The translations under genes and the position numbers were made by a program. Below, piece by piece: positions 34,540 to 43,828 of a DNA stretch of 64,000 bases; position 1 is the first letter of the stretch, and each line of letters starts with the position of its first letter. The notes below the pieces were generated by a model that worked only from the letters and a program-made list of their open reading frames with translations, was not told where the DNA came from and did no database searches. The stretch comes from Shewanella insulae (GTDB lineage Bacteria; Pseudomonadota; Gammaproteobacteria; Enterobacterales; Shewanellaceae), in NCBI RefSeq assembly GCF_009831655.1, contig NZ_WRPA01000010.1, positions 1 through 64,000 of the forward strand, read 5' to 3'.

Positions 34540-34562
34540 ATAGCCATATCGAGTTACCAATC

Positions 34563-34610
34563 CATCGACTGGCGTTAGCAACCCTGTTACGCGCGCTGTG
34601 CCAGTCGATG
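34563..34610. terminator. 11-bp inverted repeat between convergent genes
   Basis: CATCGACTGGC (34563-34573) and GCCAGTCGATG (34600-34610) are perfect complements with a 26-nt loop. There is no clear T-tract. It lies between the ABC exporter and the minus-strand cytochrome gene and may act as a weak, bidirectional transcription end. Confidence 0.5.
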
Positions 34611-34623
34611 CCCACCTCTCCTG

Positions 34624-35124
34624 TCACTTATTCGGAAACCAGGCCGGCTCGGTAAAGACCCAGTCTTTGCCTTTTACCGGCGTATGACAGCTGATACAGA
34701 CCTGCATGCCGCCCTCGAAGGGAGTCTGCTCTGCTCCAACCCAACGTGCCCAGCCCCAGCCATAGGTGTCGGCATACTTTACCGAGTCTTTAAACATAAA
34801 CTCGGCATGGACGAAGGCCTTTGGCCCTATCGCCTGCGGCCAATGGGTCAATTCACCCGCCTTCCAAACTACCTTAGCCAAGATGGCGCCGTCGGGCCAA
34901 GGCATCTGCTTGCCACTACGGGCGGCATTGACTGCTACCTTGTTACCCAGGATTGCCCTGACCGTGTTGTTATCGGTGCGATGGGACACGGCAATACTCG
35001 ACCAGGTTTGCCAGCCTTGAGGATAAGCGATCTTATGGGACGGCAAAGGTGTCATCTCCTCTGCATGACTTACTGATGAAATTGACGAAATTACTGTTAA
35101 CAGCAGATAAAGGGATCTCTTCAT
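34624..35124 (-). CDS. Cytochrome P460-type periplasmic heme protein
   Basis: The 166-residue protein has a signal peptide (MKRSLYLLLTVISSISSVSHA), a cytochrome P460-like beta-sandwich and a single heme motif (CISCH) near the C-terminus. P460 proteins are periplasmic and sometimes oxidise hydroxylamine or detoxify NO-related species; here the function is not known. The ATG at 35124 follows GTGAG and gives a proper signal peptide. Confidence 0.8.
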   Translation of the reverse strand: MKRSLYLLLTVISSISSVSHAEEMTPLPSHKIAYPQGWQTWSSIAVSHRTDNNTVRAILGNKVAVNAARSGKQMPWPDGAILAKVVWKAGELTHWPQAIGPKAFVHAEFMFKDSVKYADTYGWGWARWVGAEQTPFEGGMQVCISCHTPVKGKDWVFTEPAWFPNK

Positions 35125-35275
35125 GGTCTGACTCACTCTATTGCCAAAATGTACTAGTCATTCGCCTAGTGGTTAGTTTGTCAGTGTAGACGCAATAGAT
35201 GAGCTTTGCCGAAGGTGGTAGTTTCACATCAGTGATGTAGGTGACGCGAGATAGGAACAAAACAACAGACGAAAA

Positions 35276-35299
35276 AAAACCACCCTTTTGGGTGGTTTT
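35276..35299 (-). terminator. Terminator of the Ala/Glu tRNA operon
   Basis: AAAACCACCC pairs with GGGTGGTTTT around TTTT; read on the minus strand it ends in a T-run. It lies just after the last tRNA-Ala gene of the minus-strand operon and defines its 3' end. Confidence 0.88.
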
Positions 35300-35321
35300 T
35301 CCGCGTAACTAAACGCTTATT

Positions 35322-35397
35322 TGGTGGAGCCTAGCGGGATCGAACCGCTGACCTCAACACTGCCAGTGTTGCGCTCTCCCAGCTGAGCTAAGGCCCC
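35322..35397 (-). tRNA. tRNA-Ala(GGC)
   Basis: The 76-nt gene reads GGGGCCTTAGCTCAGCTGGG at the 5' end on the minus strand, with anticodon loop CTGGCAG (GGC), T-loop TTCGATC and encoded CCA. It is the last tRNA of the operon, before the terminator. Confidence 0.96.
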
Positions 35398-35471
35398 GAA
35401 ACTGATTGTGACTATACAGTAAAACCTGAACAAACACAACATCTTATTTCAAAATTTATCAAAATAAGTTG

Positions 35472-35547
35472 TGGTATCCCATAGGGGATTCGAACCCCTG
35501 TTACCGCCGTGAAAGGGCGGTGTCCTAGGCCTCTAGACGAATGGGAC
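35472..35547 (-). tRNA. tRNA-Glu(TTC), copy 5 in transcription order
   Basis: Starts GTCCCATTCGTCTAGAGGCC on the minus strand; anticodon TTC in loop CTTTCAC; encoded CCA. Its spacer to the next copy differs from the 184-bp repeat units at several positions. Confidence 0.96.
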
Positions 35548-35657
35548 GCCGGTCTTACGTTTAGACTCCGTAAGGGAGTGAATACTCGTTGAAGCCAGTA
35601 GGCTATTGCTTCAACGCTATCGAATCGTCAACTTATGCAGTCAACCACTCAAGAAAG

Positions 35658-35733
35658 TGGTATCCCATAGGGGATTCGAACCCCTGTTACCGCCGTGAAA
35701 GGGCGGTGTCCTAGGCCTCTAGACGAATGGGAC
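35658..35733 (-). tRNA. tRNA-Glu(TTC), copy 4
   Basis: Identical to the other tRNA-Glu copies; part of the 184-bp tandem repeat. Confidence 0.96.
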
Positions 35734-35841
35734 ACTGTTGATACGTTATACTCCGTATCGAGTGAATACTCGTTGAAACCAGTAGGCTATTGCTTCAACG
35801 CTATCGAATCGTCAACTTATACAGTCAACCACTCAAGAAAG

Positions 35842-35917
35842 TGGTATCCCATAGGGGATTCGAACCCCTGTTACCGCCGTGAAAGGGCGGTGTCCTAGGC
35901 CTCTAGACGAATGGGAC
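35842..35917 (-). tRNA. tRNA-Glu(TTC), copy 3
   Basis: Identical to the other copies, 184 bp from its neighbours on both sides. Confidence 0.96.
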
Positions 35918-36025
35918 ACTGTTGATACGTTATACTCCGTATCGAGTGAATACTCGTTGAAGCCAGTAGGCTATTGCTTCAACGCTATCGAATCGTCAAC
36001 TTATACAGTCAACCACTCAAGAAAG

Positions 36026-36101
36026 TGGTATCCCATAGGGGATTCGAACCCCTGTTACCGCCGTGAAAGGGCGGTGTCCTAGGCCTCTAGACGAATGGGA
36101 C
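36026..36101 (-). tRNA. tRNA-Glu(TTC), copy 2
   Basis: Identical to the other copies, 184 bp from its neighbours on both sides. Confidence 0.96.
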
Positions 36102-36209
36102 ACTGTTGATACGTTATACTCCGTATCGAGTGAATACTCGTTGAAGCCAGTAGGCTATTGCTTCAACGCTATCGAATCGTCAACTTATACAGTCAACCAC
36201 TCAAGAAAG

Positions 36210-36285
36210 TGGTATCCCATAGGGGATTCGAACCCCTGTTACCGCCGTGAAAGGGCGGTGTCCTAGGCCTCTAGACGAATGGGAC
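36210..36285 (-). tRNA. tRNA-Glu(TTC), copy 1
   Basis: First tRNA-Glu in transcription order, after tRNA-Ala. The upstream spacer is shorter (81 nt) than the 108-nt spacers between the later copies. Confidence 0.96.
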
Positions 36286-36366
36286 ACTGGTGATACGTTA
36301 TACTCCGTATCGAGTGAATACTCGTTAAAGCCAGTAGGCTATTGCTTCAACGCTTTGCAAATTAGA

Positions 36367-36442
36367 TGGTGGAGCCTAGCGGGATCGAACCGCTGACCTC
36401 AACACTGCCAGTGTTGCGCTCTCCCAGCTGAGCTAAGGCCCC
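36367..36442 (-). tRNA. tRNA-Ala(GGC), first gene of the operon
   Basis: Same sequence as the tRNA-Ala at the other end of the operon. It lies nearest the promoter, just downstream of gltX on the same strand. Confidence 0.96.
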
Positions 36443-36508
36443 TTACCTAACTTGTCACCTTTGAGTGCACCGCGAGCATCTGCCGGCTGTGTCTCAACTG
36501 CGAGGCGC

Positions 36509-36537
36509 ATTCTATGCAGCACACCCAAAAGTGTCAA
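36509..36537 (-). promoter_or_regulatory. Promoter of the Ala/Glu tRNA operon
   Basis: On the minus strand TTGACA (36532-36537) and TAGAAT (36509-36514) are separated by 17 nt, close to the sigma-70 consensus. A GC-rich discriminator (GCGCCTCGC) follows, typical of stringently controlled stable-RNA promoters. It lies between the end of gltX and the first tRNA, so the tRNAs need not rely on read-through from gltX. Confidence 0.8.
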
Positions 36538-36545
36538 CTCGTTTT

Positions 36546-37955
36546 TTAGGAATTTATTCTATTTGCTACAAATTCAATCGCTTTGGAGATTCTTTGCTCA
36601 CAACGGGCCTTTCCGACGAGGAAAGCGGTTAAATCTACGGCAGGCGACATACCCGCACCGGTTACCGCAACACGCAATGGCATACCAACCTTACCCATGC
36701 CCACTTCTAATTCGGCGGCAGTAGCCTCGATCGCCTGATGAATGGCCTCTACGTTCCACTCATTCAGCTCGGCAAATTTCTTCTGCAACAGTTGTAGCGG
36801 CTCTAAGGCAACACCACGCAGATGTTTCTTAGCGGCGGTTTCATCGAACTCGGCAAAGTCTTCATAGAAGTAGCGGCTAGAAGCGGCCAGCTCTTTTAAG
36901 GTCTTGGCGCGTTCGGCCAGTGCAGTGACGACTTCGGCCAAGGCTGGACCATTTGACATGTCGATACCTTGATCTTGCATATGCCACTCAAGATGCTTGG
37001 CTACATATTCTGGTGCCAGCTCCTTCATATAGTGCTGATTCAACCAGATCAGTTTTTCGGTATTGAAGGCTGACGCCGCCTTGTTGATGTCGTCGAGCTT
37101 AAACAGCTGCTTCATCTCATCCATAGAGAAGACCTCCTGATCACCATGTGACCAGCCCAGGCGTACCAGGTAGTTAAGCAGTGCTTCTGGCAGGTAACCG
37201 TCATCACGGTACTGCATCACACCAACCGCGCCGTGACGCTTAGATAGCTTGGCACCATCGTCACCTAAGATCATCGCCACGTGAGCATATTCAGGTACAG
37301 GTGCACCGAGTGCCTCCAGGATGTTGATTTGACGCGGCGTGTTGTTGATATGGTCTTCACCACGCACGACACAGGTGATGCCCATATCCCAATCGTCGAC
37401 CACAACGCAGAAGTTATAGGTAGGTGTACCGTCGGTACGGGCGATGATCAGGTCATCGAGCAGATCGTTTGAGATCTCGATACGGCCACGCACGTGGTCA
37501 TCGAATACCACGCTGCCTTCGGTAGGGTTTTTAAAACGAACCACAAATGGTTCATCTGTGTCACGCGGCGCCTTGTCACGGCAGCAACCATCATACTTTT
37601 GCTGTTCGCCCTTGGCGGCCTGCTCTTCACGCATCGTCTCGATACGCTCGCGGCTACAGTAACACTTATAGGCGGTGCCCTGCTCTAGCATCTGCGCGAT
37701 GATCTCGTTATAGCGATCGAAACGCTTAGTCTGATAGTACGGGCCCTCATCCCAGTTAAGTCCAAGCCACTCCATGCCTTCTAAGATAGCCGCGCAGGCT
37801 TCAGGGGTTGAACGCTCGAGATCCGTATCTTCGATACGTAACACGAACTCACCTTGGTTAGCGCGGGCATAGAGCCATGAATAGAGTGCAGTACGAGCAC
37901 CACCTACGTGAAGAAAACCGGTAGGACTTGGAGCAAAACGCGTCTTAATCGTCAT
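36546..37955 (-). CDS. gltX: Glutamyl-tRNA synthetase
   Basis: The 469-residue class I synthetase has the HIGH-type motif ([10 protein letters not shown]), a zinc-binding cysteine cluster (CYCSRE ... YDGCCRDK, residues about 98-125) and the KMSKS-type loop (KLSKRHG, about residue 239). It charges tRNA-Glu with glutamate. Five tRNA-Glu genes lie directly downstream on the same strand, an apt neighbourhood. Confidence 0.96.
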   Translation of the reverse strand: MTIKTRFAPSPTGFLHVGGARTALYSWLYARANQGEFVLRIEDTDLERSTPEACAAILEGMEWLGLNWDEGPYYQTKRFDRYNEIIAQMLEQGTAYKCYCSRERIETMREEQAAKGEQQKYDGCCRDKAPRDTDEPFVVRFKNPTEGSVVFDDHVRGRIEISNDLLDDLIIARTDGTPTYNFCVVVDDWDMGITCVVRGEDHINNTPRQINILEALGAPVPEYAHVAMILGDDGAKLSKRHGAVGVMQYRDDGYLPEALLNYLVRLGWSHGDQEVFSMDEMKQLFKLDDINKAASAFNTEKLIWLNQHYMKELAPEYVAKHLEWHMQDQGIDMSNGPALAEVVTALAERAKTLKELAASSRYFYEDFAEFDETAAKKHLRGVALEPLQLLQKKFAELNEWNVEAIHQAIEATAAELEVGMGKVGMPLRVAVTGAGMSPAVDLTAFLVGKARCEQRISKAIEFVANRINS

Positions 37956-38491
37956 AATGGGACAGTAACCTATTATCGAATCGTCTAAATATAGACTGAG
38001 CTATTTAATGTGGCCGCTATTCTAACAGCCAAATGGGATAAGAGAAAATAGCCAAGCCAACAGCGTCTGGCTTGGTGCCCCGAAAAGGTGATCACTCCAT
38101 CACAGACCACAAAGCTTACCTTTGTGAATACAAACAAGCGTAAGGCGTTATCTCTAAATGACAATGACTTTGGGTCACATCCACGACAAGGTCGGCTATA
38201 TGGGCGCCTTGTACACTCAAAGCACGGCATGCCCCCGCTTCACTTCTTCATCCCCGCTGATAGCTTTAACAAAGAAAAAGTATTGGCTAAAGAGAAAAGG
38301 CAAGTGCTGATTAAACACCTACAAGCTTACCAAGAGCTGGCCACGACTAGGGCTAGCACCACTCTTCGCGCAACGAATAGCACAACAAGTAGAAAGGCTC
38401 TGCAGCGCATGTCGACACTGTGGATTTATCATTGTGTGCCCATCAAATTGGCATAGCCTCAAGCTGTGCACAGTGTCGTTAGCCACAAATA
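37956..38491. other. Intergenic region upstream of gltX
   Basis: About 535 bases. Two overlapping open frames, plus 38088-38456 and minus 37985-38230, lack convincing starts or recognisable domains, and neither is called. The gltX promoter must lie near the left end. Confidence 0.35.
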
Positions 38492-40336
38492 TTATTTACG
38501 GACTAAATAGTAGAAACGACTATCCGAACTGACATGATATCTTGCATCTAAAAATTGGACAATTTCAGCGTCGCGACTGAAGAATTTTAACAAAGAAAAA
38601 TCTTTGTTCGTAATGTATCCCGGCATCTTATCTATAACAATAAGATCTGGGGAATAGTTGGTAAGGTCTTCCTTAATATGAGCTCTGGTCTCAATAGCGA
38701 TCTCGTTCAAGCGCAGACAAGACTTAGGGCTACTACTACAAGATTGCTCGGCATCCGTATTGGCGATGACAGGAATTGTCCAAAATGTAGGGTATCGTGA
38801 TGCCCATTCAGCGTTGTTTCTTAACGCTAGGATTGGCCCAATGGAGACATAGGTGCTGTAAACCACTAGGCTATTGAAGGGGGTTAACTGTTGGAGTCGC
38901 TGCATCAGCCATTCGGTTTGGTAAACTTGATATGGACCCGTTTTGATGAACCAGGTCGAGATAAATGTAACGACAAATAAAGCAATGGCTTTGAGCTTGA
39001 AAGGTGAATAATGCTCGACCATGAGCCAGAAGCAAAATAGCACTATCCACGAATATAGCGGTAGTAAGTGATAATCGAACCCTTTCCATTGAACCACATA
39101 AATTGCTAGCGCAGCGAGCACCAGGCAGACAAAAATGCCCGTAGTCTGTCGTTGCAATGTATAAGAAGCGATGGCCAAGACGATAAAAAAGAGTAAGGGA
39201 ATGAACTCAATACTGCTTAATATTAGCTCTGTAGATTTCGCATAATTATAAGTTAACTTCGCTACAGGAATGATTTCTGTAAAGTATACGGGATGAATTA
39301 ATGCGACAGAGACCACATAGCAGACGCCTACCAGTGCCATCGTTATATTGGCATTAGAGATGACGGGCCTAATAGAACGCTGCGAAATGACGAAAAAAAC
39401 CGTCATAAAGATTGGATAAATAACAAAATATGGTTTGAGACAAATACCCGCTGCAGCCAAAACTGCCCTTGAGGCGCCCCTTCTTTGATGTTCACACTCT
39501 TGTTCTAATAGCAGCCCGACTATCCAAGGTAAAAGCAACACCACCAGGATATGCTCTCGCTGAACAGCATAGGGCAGCCCGGTAATAATCACGGTAAAGC
39601 CAAGCGCTAGTATGAGCGTGGCGTTTTTTCGACCGTTAAACTTGTTGACTCCTACAAGGATATTCCAACACCAAAATAATGAGCCCCATAAAATAGCTGA
39701 AAAAAGGATATATTGTGCATCGATATCACTTAACCCCAAGTTATCAGCAAGCCAAATAGCGGGCGCCGTGTAGTAAAAATTGAGCGGTGGATTTACCTCT
39801 AAAATTTTGTCGTAAAGAACTTGTCCTTCCAGCCACTTTCGTGTCGCGACTAAATACCACGCGGTATCATGGTTAATAATCTGTCCGAGATGAACATTCA
39901 AAAAAATCACGCTTGGCACTAAAGAGATTAGGACACCTATTAAAAACTTATTTAAGGTGATTTCAGTTAATCTCTCCCCCCAGACCTTCAACATCGAAAG
40001 CATAGTTACATGCGTCACAATAGCGACAAGTAACACCCCTTGAGTAAGCGACCACTCGAGCTTATATATTGAAAAGTAAACAATAAAACTTGACAGAGCC
40101 AAGCCTAATAGCAATGTGGCAAGAAAAAGAGGGACGTAAAAATACCGCTTGGGTCTTCTCCCAAACGTGAAATAACTATATCCAAAACAGGAAATGACCG
40201 TCGCGATACCAAAACCATAAAAGTTCACTATCATAGGCGCTAGGCTTAAGGCCTTGGCACTCATTAACGCAACAAATACATGAGTGATGATTGACACCAC
40301 ACCGACAGCAATAAAACAAAGGCTGGTGGTGATCAT
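38492..40336 (-). CDS. Polytopic membrane protein, GT-C-like glycosyltransferase candidate
   Basis: The 614-residue protein has about eleven to twelve hydrophobic segments. A long loop after the first few contains NHDTAWYLVATRKWLEGQVLYD, resembling the acidic loop of GT-C (PMT/ArnT-like) enzymes that use polyprenyl-linked sugars. The C-terminal 100 residues are soluble. It overlaps the methyltransferase gene by ATGA. With its GT2 and methyltransferase neighbours it probably belongs to a glycan-modification cassette. The exact family is uncertain. Confidence 0.65.
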   Translation of the reverse strand: MITTSLCFIAVGVVSIITHVFVALMSAKALSLAPMIVNFYGFGIATVISCFGYSYFTFGRRPKRYFYVPLFLATLLLGLALSSFIVYFSIYKLEWSLTQGVLLVAIVTHVTMLSMLKVWGERLTEITLNKFLIGVLISLVPSVIFLNVHLGQIINHDTAWYLVATRKWLEGQVLYDKILEVNPPLNFYYTAPAIWLADNLGLSDIDAQYILFSAILWGSLFWCWNILVGVNKFNGRKNATLILALGFTVIITGLPYAVQREHILVVLLLPWIVGLLLEQECEHQRRGASRAVLAAAGICLKPYFVIYPIFMTVFFVISQRSIRPVISNANITMALVGVCYVVSVALIHPVYFTEIIPVAKLTYNYAKSTELILSSIEFIPLLFFIVLAIASYTLQRQTTGIFVCLVLAALAIYVVQWKGFDYHLLPLYSWIVLFCFWLMVEHYSPFKLKAIALFVVTFISTWFIKTGPYQVYQTEWLMQRLQQLTPFNSLVVYSTYVSIGPILALRNNAEWASRYPTFWTIPVIANTDAEQSCSSSPKSCLRLNEIAIETRAHIKEDLTNYSPDLIVIDKMPGYITNKDFSLLKFFSRDAEIVQFLDARYHVSSDSRFYYLVRK

Positions 40337-41073
40337 GATGAGTTATTTTTTGAGAGAATGGCGCCAACAGTAAGCCCGAAGGGCATTGAAAAAGCCCTTC
40401 CTACCATGTGCTGCTCTAAGGAAAATATTTCACGTAGGAGCGTATTCATCCATAAACTTGGCATTTCCTCATCGGCTCTATTTGAGTTTAGCAGCCACTT
40501 CCCAAAGCGAAACAGCAAGGCGACAGGGAATAACAGCATATTAAAATGAAAAACACGCTCAACCTTAAGACCCGCTTCATGGGCAACATTTAGCAGATCC
40601 TTTTTATTGTACCGCCTGTGATGGTGATGAACTTCATCGTGCTTCGACCACAACCATGGATAGGCGGGAACAGTCACCAAGAGCCTACCATCGGCTGACA
40701 GACGATGACTCAATGCTACCAATGAAGTAGTGTCGTTACCGATATGCTCTAATACATCCAACATGCAGATAAGATCGAACTGTTTACCTTGAAAAGGCAA
40801 GCAATCCGGTAAAGCGCCGGCTTGAACATCAATCCCCGATTTTACTTTTGCAACGGTGCGCGCCCTCTCATCATACTCAAAGGCAGAGAGGTGACCGTAG
40901 CCTTGTAGTAGCTTTAGGTTGCCACCCGTGCCACATCCAGCTTCTAGAATTTTGGCTTGTTCGGGCAACTCAATATATCGATTTATCAGCGCAGCGATGA
41001 CATTTCGTCGAGCAACGAACCACCAATGCTCATCTTCAAGCGTCGCCATCCGTTCGAAAACTATGCGATCCAC
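40333..41073 (-). CDS. SAM-dependent methyltransferase
   Basis: The 246-residue class I methyltransferase has motif I ILEAGCGTGGNL (residues about 40-51) and the LDVLEHIG segment. It starts at a GTG two bases from the end of the GT2 gene and ends overlapping the next start. The substrate is likely a glycan or lipid-linked intermediate, judged only from context. Confidence 0.82.
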   Translation of the reverse strand: MDRIVFERMATLEDEHWWFVARRNVIAALINRYIELPEQAKILEAGCGTGGNLKLLQGYGHLSAFEYDERARTVAKVKSGIDVQAGALPDCLPFQGKQFDLICMLDVLEHIGNDTTSLVALSHRLSADGRLLVTVPAYPWLWSKHDEVHHHHRRYNKKDLLNVAHEAGLKVERVFHFNMLLFPVALLFRFGKWLLNSNRADEEMPSLWMNTLLREIFSLEQHMVGRAFSMPFGLTVGAILSKNNSS

Positions 41074-41074
41074 G

Positions 41075-42040
41075 CTATCGCGTCCTGCTGATAGAGCGAA
41101 TGATGTAAAGTGGACGTTGTCTTACTTCTTCATATATTCGCCCTATGTATTCCCCCATGACCCCTAATGCAAACATGTTGAGCGCACCAAATGTCAGTAT
41201 TAACAGCACTGTTGAAGCATAACCCGGTACGTCCCGACCAAAAATCAGGGTTGTGAATAATATAACCAGCCCGTATATCACAGATAGGCAACCCATGGTT
41301 AAGCCGATATAGGTCCATACCCGCAAAGGCAGTGTTGATGAGGTAAAAATGCCATCGAGAGCTAACTTAATTAGCTTCCAGCAGGACCATTTACTTGAGC
41401 CTATATCCCGATGGGGCCTAGAGAACGTCACCTCAGATGTTTCATACCCTACCCAATTAAAAATCCCTTTATTGAATCGTGATCTTTCACCAATAGTTAA
41501 AATTGACTCAATCACAACTCTGTCCAACAGCCGGTAGTCACCAACATTTTGGGGAATTGGATATTCTGTCATAGTGTTATATATGTAATAGAATATCTTG
41601 GCTGAGGTTCGCTTGAAGAAACCATCTTCGGATCTATCTATGCGACGTGCATTAACAATCTTTGCACCGGCATTCCATTTTTCAATCATCTCTGGAATTA
41701 ACTCTGGCGGGTCTTGAAGATCAACATCCATAGGTATGACAGCATTACCTCTAGCATGTTGCATACCTGAAGCGAGCGCGGCCTCTTTGCCAAAATTTCG
41801 GGATAAGCTCACCAGTGTGACGGGAAAAGGCATATCCCCTTGCATTATCGACTCAATCGTTCGCTCTGTATCATCACGACTTCCATCATTGACAAACACA
41901 ATTTCAAAATTGCACACACCGGCTAATACTTTCATGACCCTGTCACAAAAAGGCGCTATTGACAGAGCTTCATTGTACACGGGGACAATGAGGGAGATTC
42001 CATCAAACTTTTCAGATTCATTCACTTCAAATAACGACAT
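41075..42040 (-). CDS. Family 2 glycosyltransferase, GtrB/DPM1-like
   Basis: The 321-residue protein has a GT2 domain (ISLIVPVYNE, DGSRDDT, and metal-binding PMDVDLQDPPEL) and two C-terminal membrane helices (residues about 230-255 and 265-290). This is the layout of undecaprenyl-phosphate glycosyltransferases such as GtrB/ArnC. The ATG at 42040 has GGA at 7 nt; the open frame continues to 42091. It is the first gene of a three-gene cassette with a more AT-rich composition than its surroundings. Confidence 0.85.
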   Translation of the reverse strand: MSLFEVNESEKFDGISLIVPVYNEALSIAPFCDRVMKVLAGVCNFEIVFVNDGSRDDTERTIESIMQGDMPFPVTLVSLSRNFGKEAALASGMQHARGNAVIPMDVDLQDPPELIPEMIEKWNAGAKIVNARRIDRSEDGFFKRTSAKIFYYIYNTMTEYPIPQNVGDYRLLDRVVIESILTIGERSRFNKGIFNWVGYETSEVTFSRPHRDIGSSKWSCWKLIKLALDGIFTSSTLPLRVWTYIGLTMGCLSVIYGLVILFTTLIFGRDVPGYASTVLLILTFGALNMFALGVMGEYIGRIYEEVRQRPLYIIRSISRTR

Positions 42041-42814
42041 TGTAGTTTCCAATGTGTTTACTCTGCCCTTAGGGGCTTTGGCAAAGATCACAGGAAGTAC
42101 TGTTAATCCTTAGCTTCCAATAAATTTATTATTTGATGTCATAGAGCCAATGCTGCTTACTCTTTGAATATGTCGCCGTACAGCAATCTAATTTGATAGG
42201 CGTTAAACGCTTAGCCAACAAAACGCTGTTCAACGGCAAGATTTTTAACGACCTTGAAATCAGTCTGGTTCAGTTTCATAACAAAGTAAAATTAAAACAA
42301 CTAAGCTAGCCGGCTCTTTATTAAGAGGAAAAAGGTTAAATGCCCTGGTCTCGACTTAGCAAGCAAGACACTTACTTTCAACGTGAATCAGGAAAGTTAC
42401 GGTACTTTGTTTGCAGTTGAACTCAATCGCAAGCGGCTACTCTGCTCAGTATCATTCATTGACTCGCCATCAAAGATTCATCATCAAACATGCCAAAATC
42501 TTGCGTTAATCAATCCTATGAGCAATGTACAACCCTGCCTGATTAAATCGTGCTTCGCCTACCCCAAGGGTTGATGGAGACAGAGTTGCAATAATGGAAA
42601 GCTCAAACCGCGCACAACAAAGAGGCGCCCTCATCTGTCTAGTGACTTCCTTATCACCCCATGATCCCCCCAACTCTCGCCTCAAGCCAGCGAGCTAAAA
42701 GCCCCTTCTGTTCAGGCTTTCACCAAGATGGCATCAGAAATCATCCTGATTTATTTAACATTACGGCGATCCGAACAAATTTGAACCGGACTCATTATTT
42801 TCTCGAAAAAAGCG
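42041..42814. other. Long non-coding stretch between the glycan cassette and tRNA-Val array
   Basis: About 770 bases with only short, unsupported open frames. It is AT-rich and holds the divergent promoter region of the minus-strand cassette. No known RNA or strong hairpin was recognised. The tRNA-Val promoter is at its right edge. Confidence 0.4.
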
Positions 42815-42842
42815 TTGACAGTAGATCCTTGCCCCCTATAAT
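42815..42842 (+). promoter_or_regulatory. Promoter of the tRNA-Val array
   Basis: Perfect TTGACA (42815-42820) and TATAAT (42837-42842) are separated by 16 nt, with a GGCCCC-rich discriminator just after. The first tRNA begins 17 nt after the -10 box. This is the expected strong, stringently regulated stable-RNA promoter. Confidence 0.9.
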
Positions 42843-42859
42843 ACGGCCCCACACAGCGA

Positions 42860-42935
42860 GGTCGATTAGCTCAGCTGGGAGAGCACCTCCCTTACAAGGA
42901 GGGGGTCACTGGTTCGAGCCCAGTATCGACCACCA
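42860..42935 (+). tRNA. tRNA-Val(TAC), copy 1
   Basis: 76 nt starting GGTCGATTAGCTCAGCTGGG; anticodon loop CTTACAA (TAC); T-loop TTCGAGC; encoded CCA. Confidence 0.96.
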
Positions 42936-42971
42936 TACATTTTGTATGGCTGAAAAATTTGATGTGTCCCA

Positions 42972-43047
42972 GGTCGATTAGCTCAGCTGGGAGAGCACCT
43001 CCCTTACAAGGAGGGGGTCACTGGTTCGAGCCCAGTATCGACCACCA
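42972..43047 (+). tRNA. tRNA-Val(TAC), copy 2
   Basis: Identical to copy 1; preceded by TCCCA, as are the later copies. Confidence 0.96.
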
Positions 43048-43106
43048 TGTTTTGTCCTAGATTGAAATATGTGGTGTATCGAATTTAATGTTGTGAGATA
43101 TTCCCA

Positions 43107-43182
43107 GGTCGATTAGCTCAGCTGGGAGAGCACCTCCCTTACAAGGAGGGGGTCACTGGTTCGAGCCCAGTATCGACCACCA
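43107..43182 (+). tRNA. tRNA-Val(TAC), copy 3
   Basis: Identical to copy 1; the spacer before it is unrelated in sequence except for the TCCCA just upstream. Confidence 0.96.
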
Positions 43183-43220
43183 TCTCTTCATGAGAGAATA
43201 TCGAATATAATAATGTCCCA

Positions 43221-43296
43221 GGTCGATTAGCTCAGCTGGGAGAGCACCTCCCTTACAAGGAGGGGGTCACTGGTTCGAGCCCAGTATCGACCACCA
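43221..43296 (+). tRNA. tRNA-Val(TAC), copy 4
   Basis: Identical to copy 1. Confidence 0.96.
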
Positions 43297-43333
43297 TTGT
43301 TATCAAAATATGTAAGATGCTGTATTTATCCCA

Positions 43334-43409
43334 GGTCGATTAGCTCAGCTGGGAGAGCACCTCCCTTACAAGGAGGGGGTCACTGGTTCGAGCCCAGTAT
43401 CGACCACCA
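43334..43409 (+). tRNA. tRNA-Val(TAC), copy 5
   Basis: Identical to copy 1. Confidence 0.96.
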
Positions 43410-43437
43410 TAGCATAGATAAATCACAGACATTCCCA

Positions 43438-43513
43438 GGTCGATTAGCTCAGCTGGGAGAGCACCTCCCTTACAAGGAGGGGGTCACTGGTTCGAGCCCA
43501 GTATCGACCACCA
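43438..43513 (+). tRNA. tRNA-Val(TAC), copy 6
   Basis: Identical to copy 1; last of the array. No strong hairpin terminator was seen after it. Confidence 0.96.
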
Positions 43514-43623
43514 TATTTCCTCTTTATTGCTTCACTCCCCTATTTATAATCAAACAGCCTAGCAGCAATCCATTGCGCCCGGTTATCGCTATTGCGAATC
43601 CCTTAACCTCAACTATTCTTCAT

Positions 43624-43789
43624 TAATACCAATCACAGTAAATATGTGATCAGAAATAGCGCAGGAAAAACGCTTGAGAACAAAGCAGGATTTTTAGATA
43701 AGTAGTTATTCTACAATTAAAAATACTAATACAGTTATCGAGTGTTTTAACAAGCTAAAATGATTAATTATTTATTACGATTGGTATAA
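43624..43789. repeat. MITE-like element with terminal inverted repeats
   Basis: TAATACCAATC (43624-43634) and GATTGGTATAA (43779-43789) are inverted repeats with 10 of 11 positions matching. They bound 166 bp of AT-rich non-coding DNA with no open frame. This is the layout of a small non-autonomous mobile element or dispersed palindromic repeat. It occupies most of the gap between the tRNA-Val array and the next gene. Confidence 0.5.
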
Positions 43790-43828
43790 GACTTTGCTCA
43801 AACCAAGTACTACTCAAGGTGGTTGAAC

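Larger units (their letters stand above)
35658..36285 (-). repeat. 184-bp tandem repeat array containing tRNA-Glu genes
   Basis: tRNA-Glu copies start at 35658, 35842, 36026 and 36210, exactly 184 bp apart, with nearly identical 108-nt spacers. Each spacer, read on the transcribed strand, can form hairpins GTTGAAGC/GCTTCAAC, CGAGT/ACTCG and GATACG/CGTATC. These are likely processing structures between tRNAs. A fourth, more diverged spacer links to the copy at 35472. Confidence 0.92.

Noticed and set aside
35695..36266. Three identical 67-codon frames on the plus strand
   Set aside because: They are antisense to the 184-bp tRNA-Glu repeat units and exist only because the repeat has no stop in that frame.
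35472..36285. Regular repeats that could be mistaken for a CRISPR array
   Set aside because: The repeated units are complete tRNA-Glu genes with conserved spacers, not short repeats with unique spacers.
38088..38456. Overlapping open frames upstream of gltX (122 codons plus, 81 codons minus)
   Set aside because: Starts are weak and neither shows a recognisable domain. They are left as undecided non-coding sequence.
42383..42574. Short open frames in the leader of the glycan cassette
   Set aside because: No binding sites or domains. AT-rich DNA gives such frames by chance.
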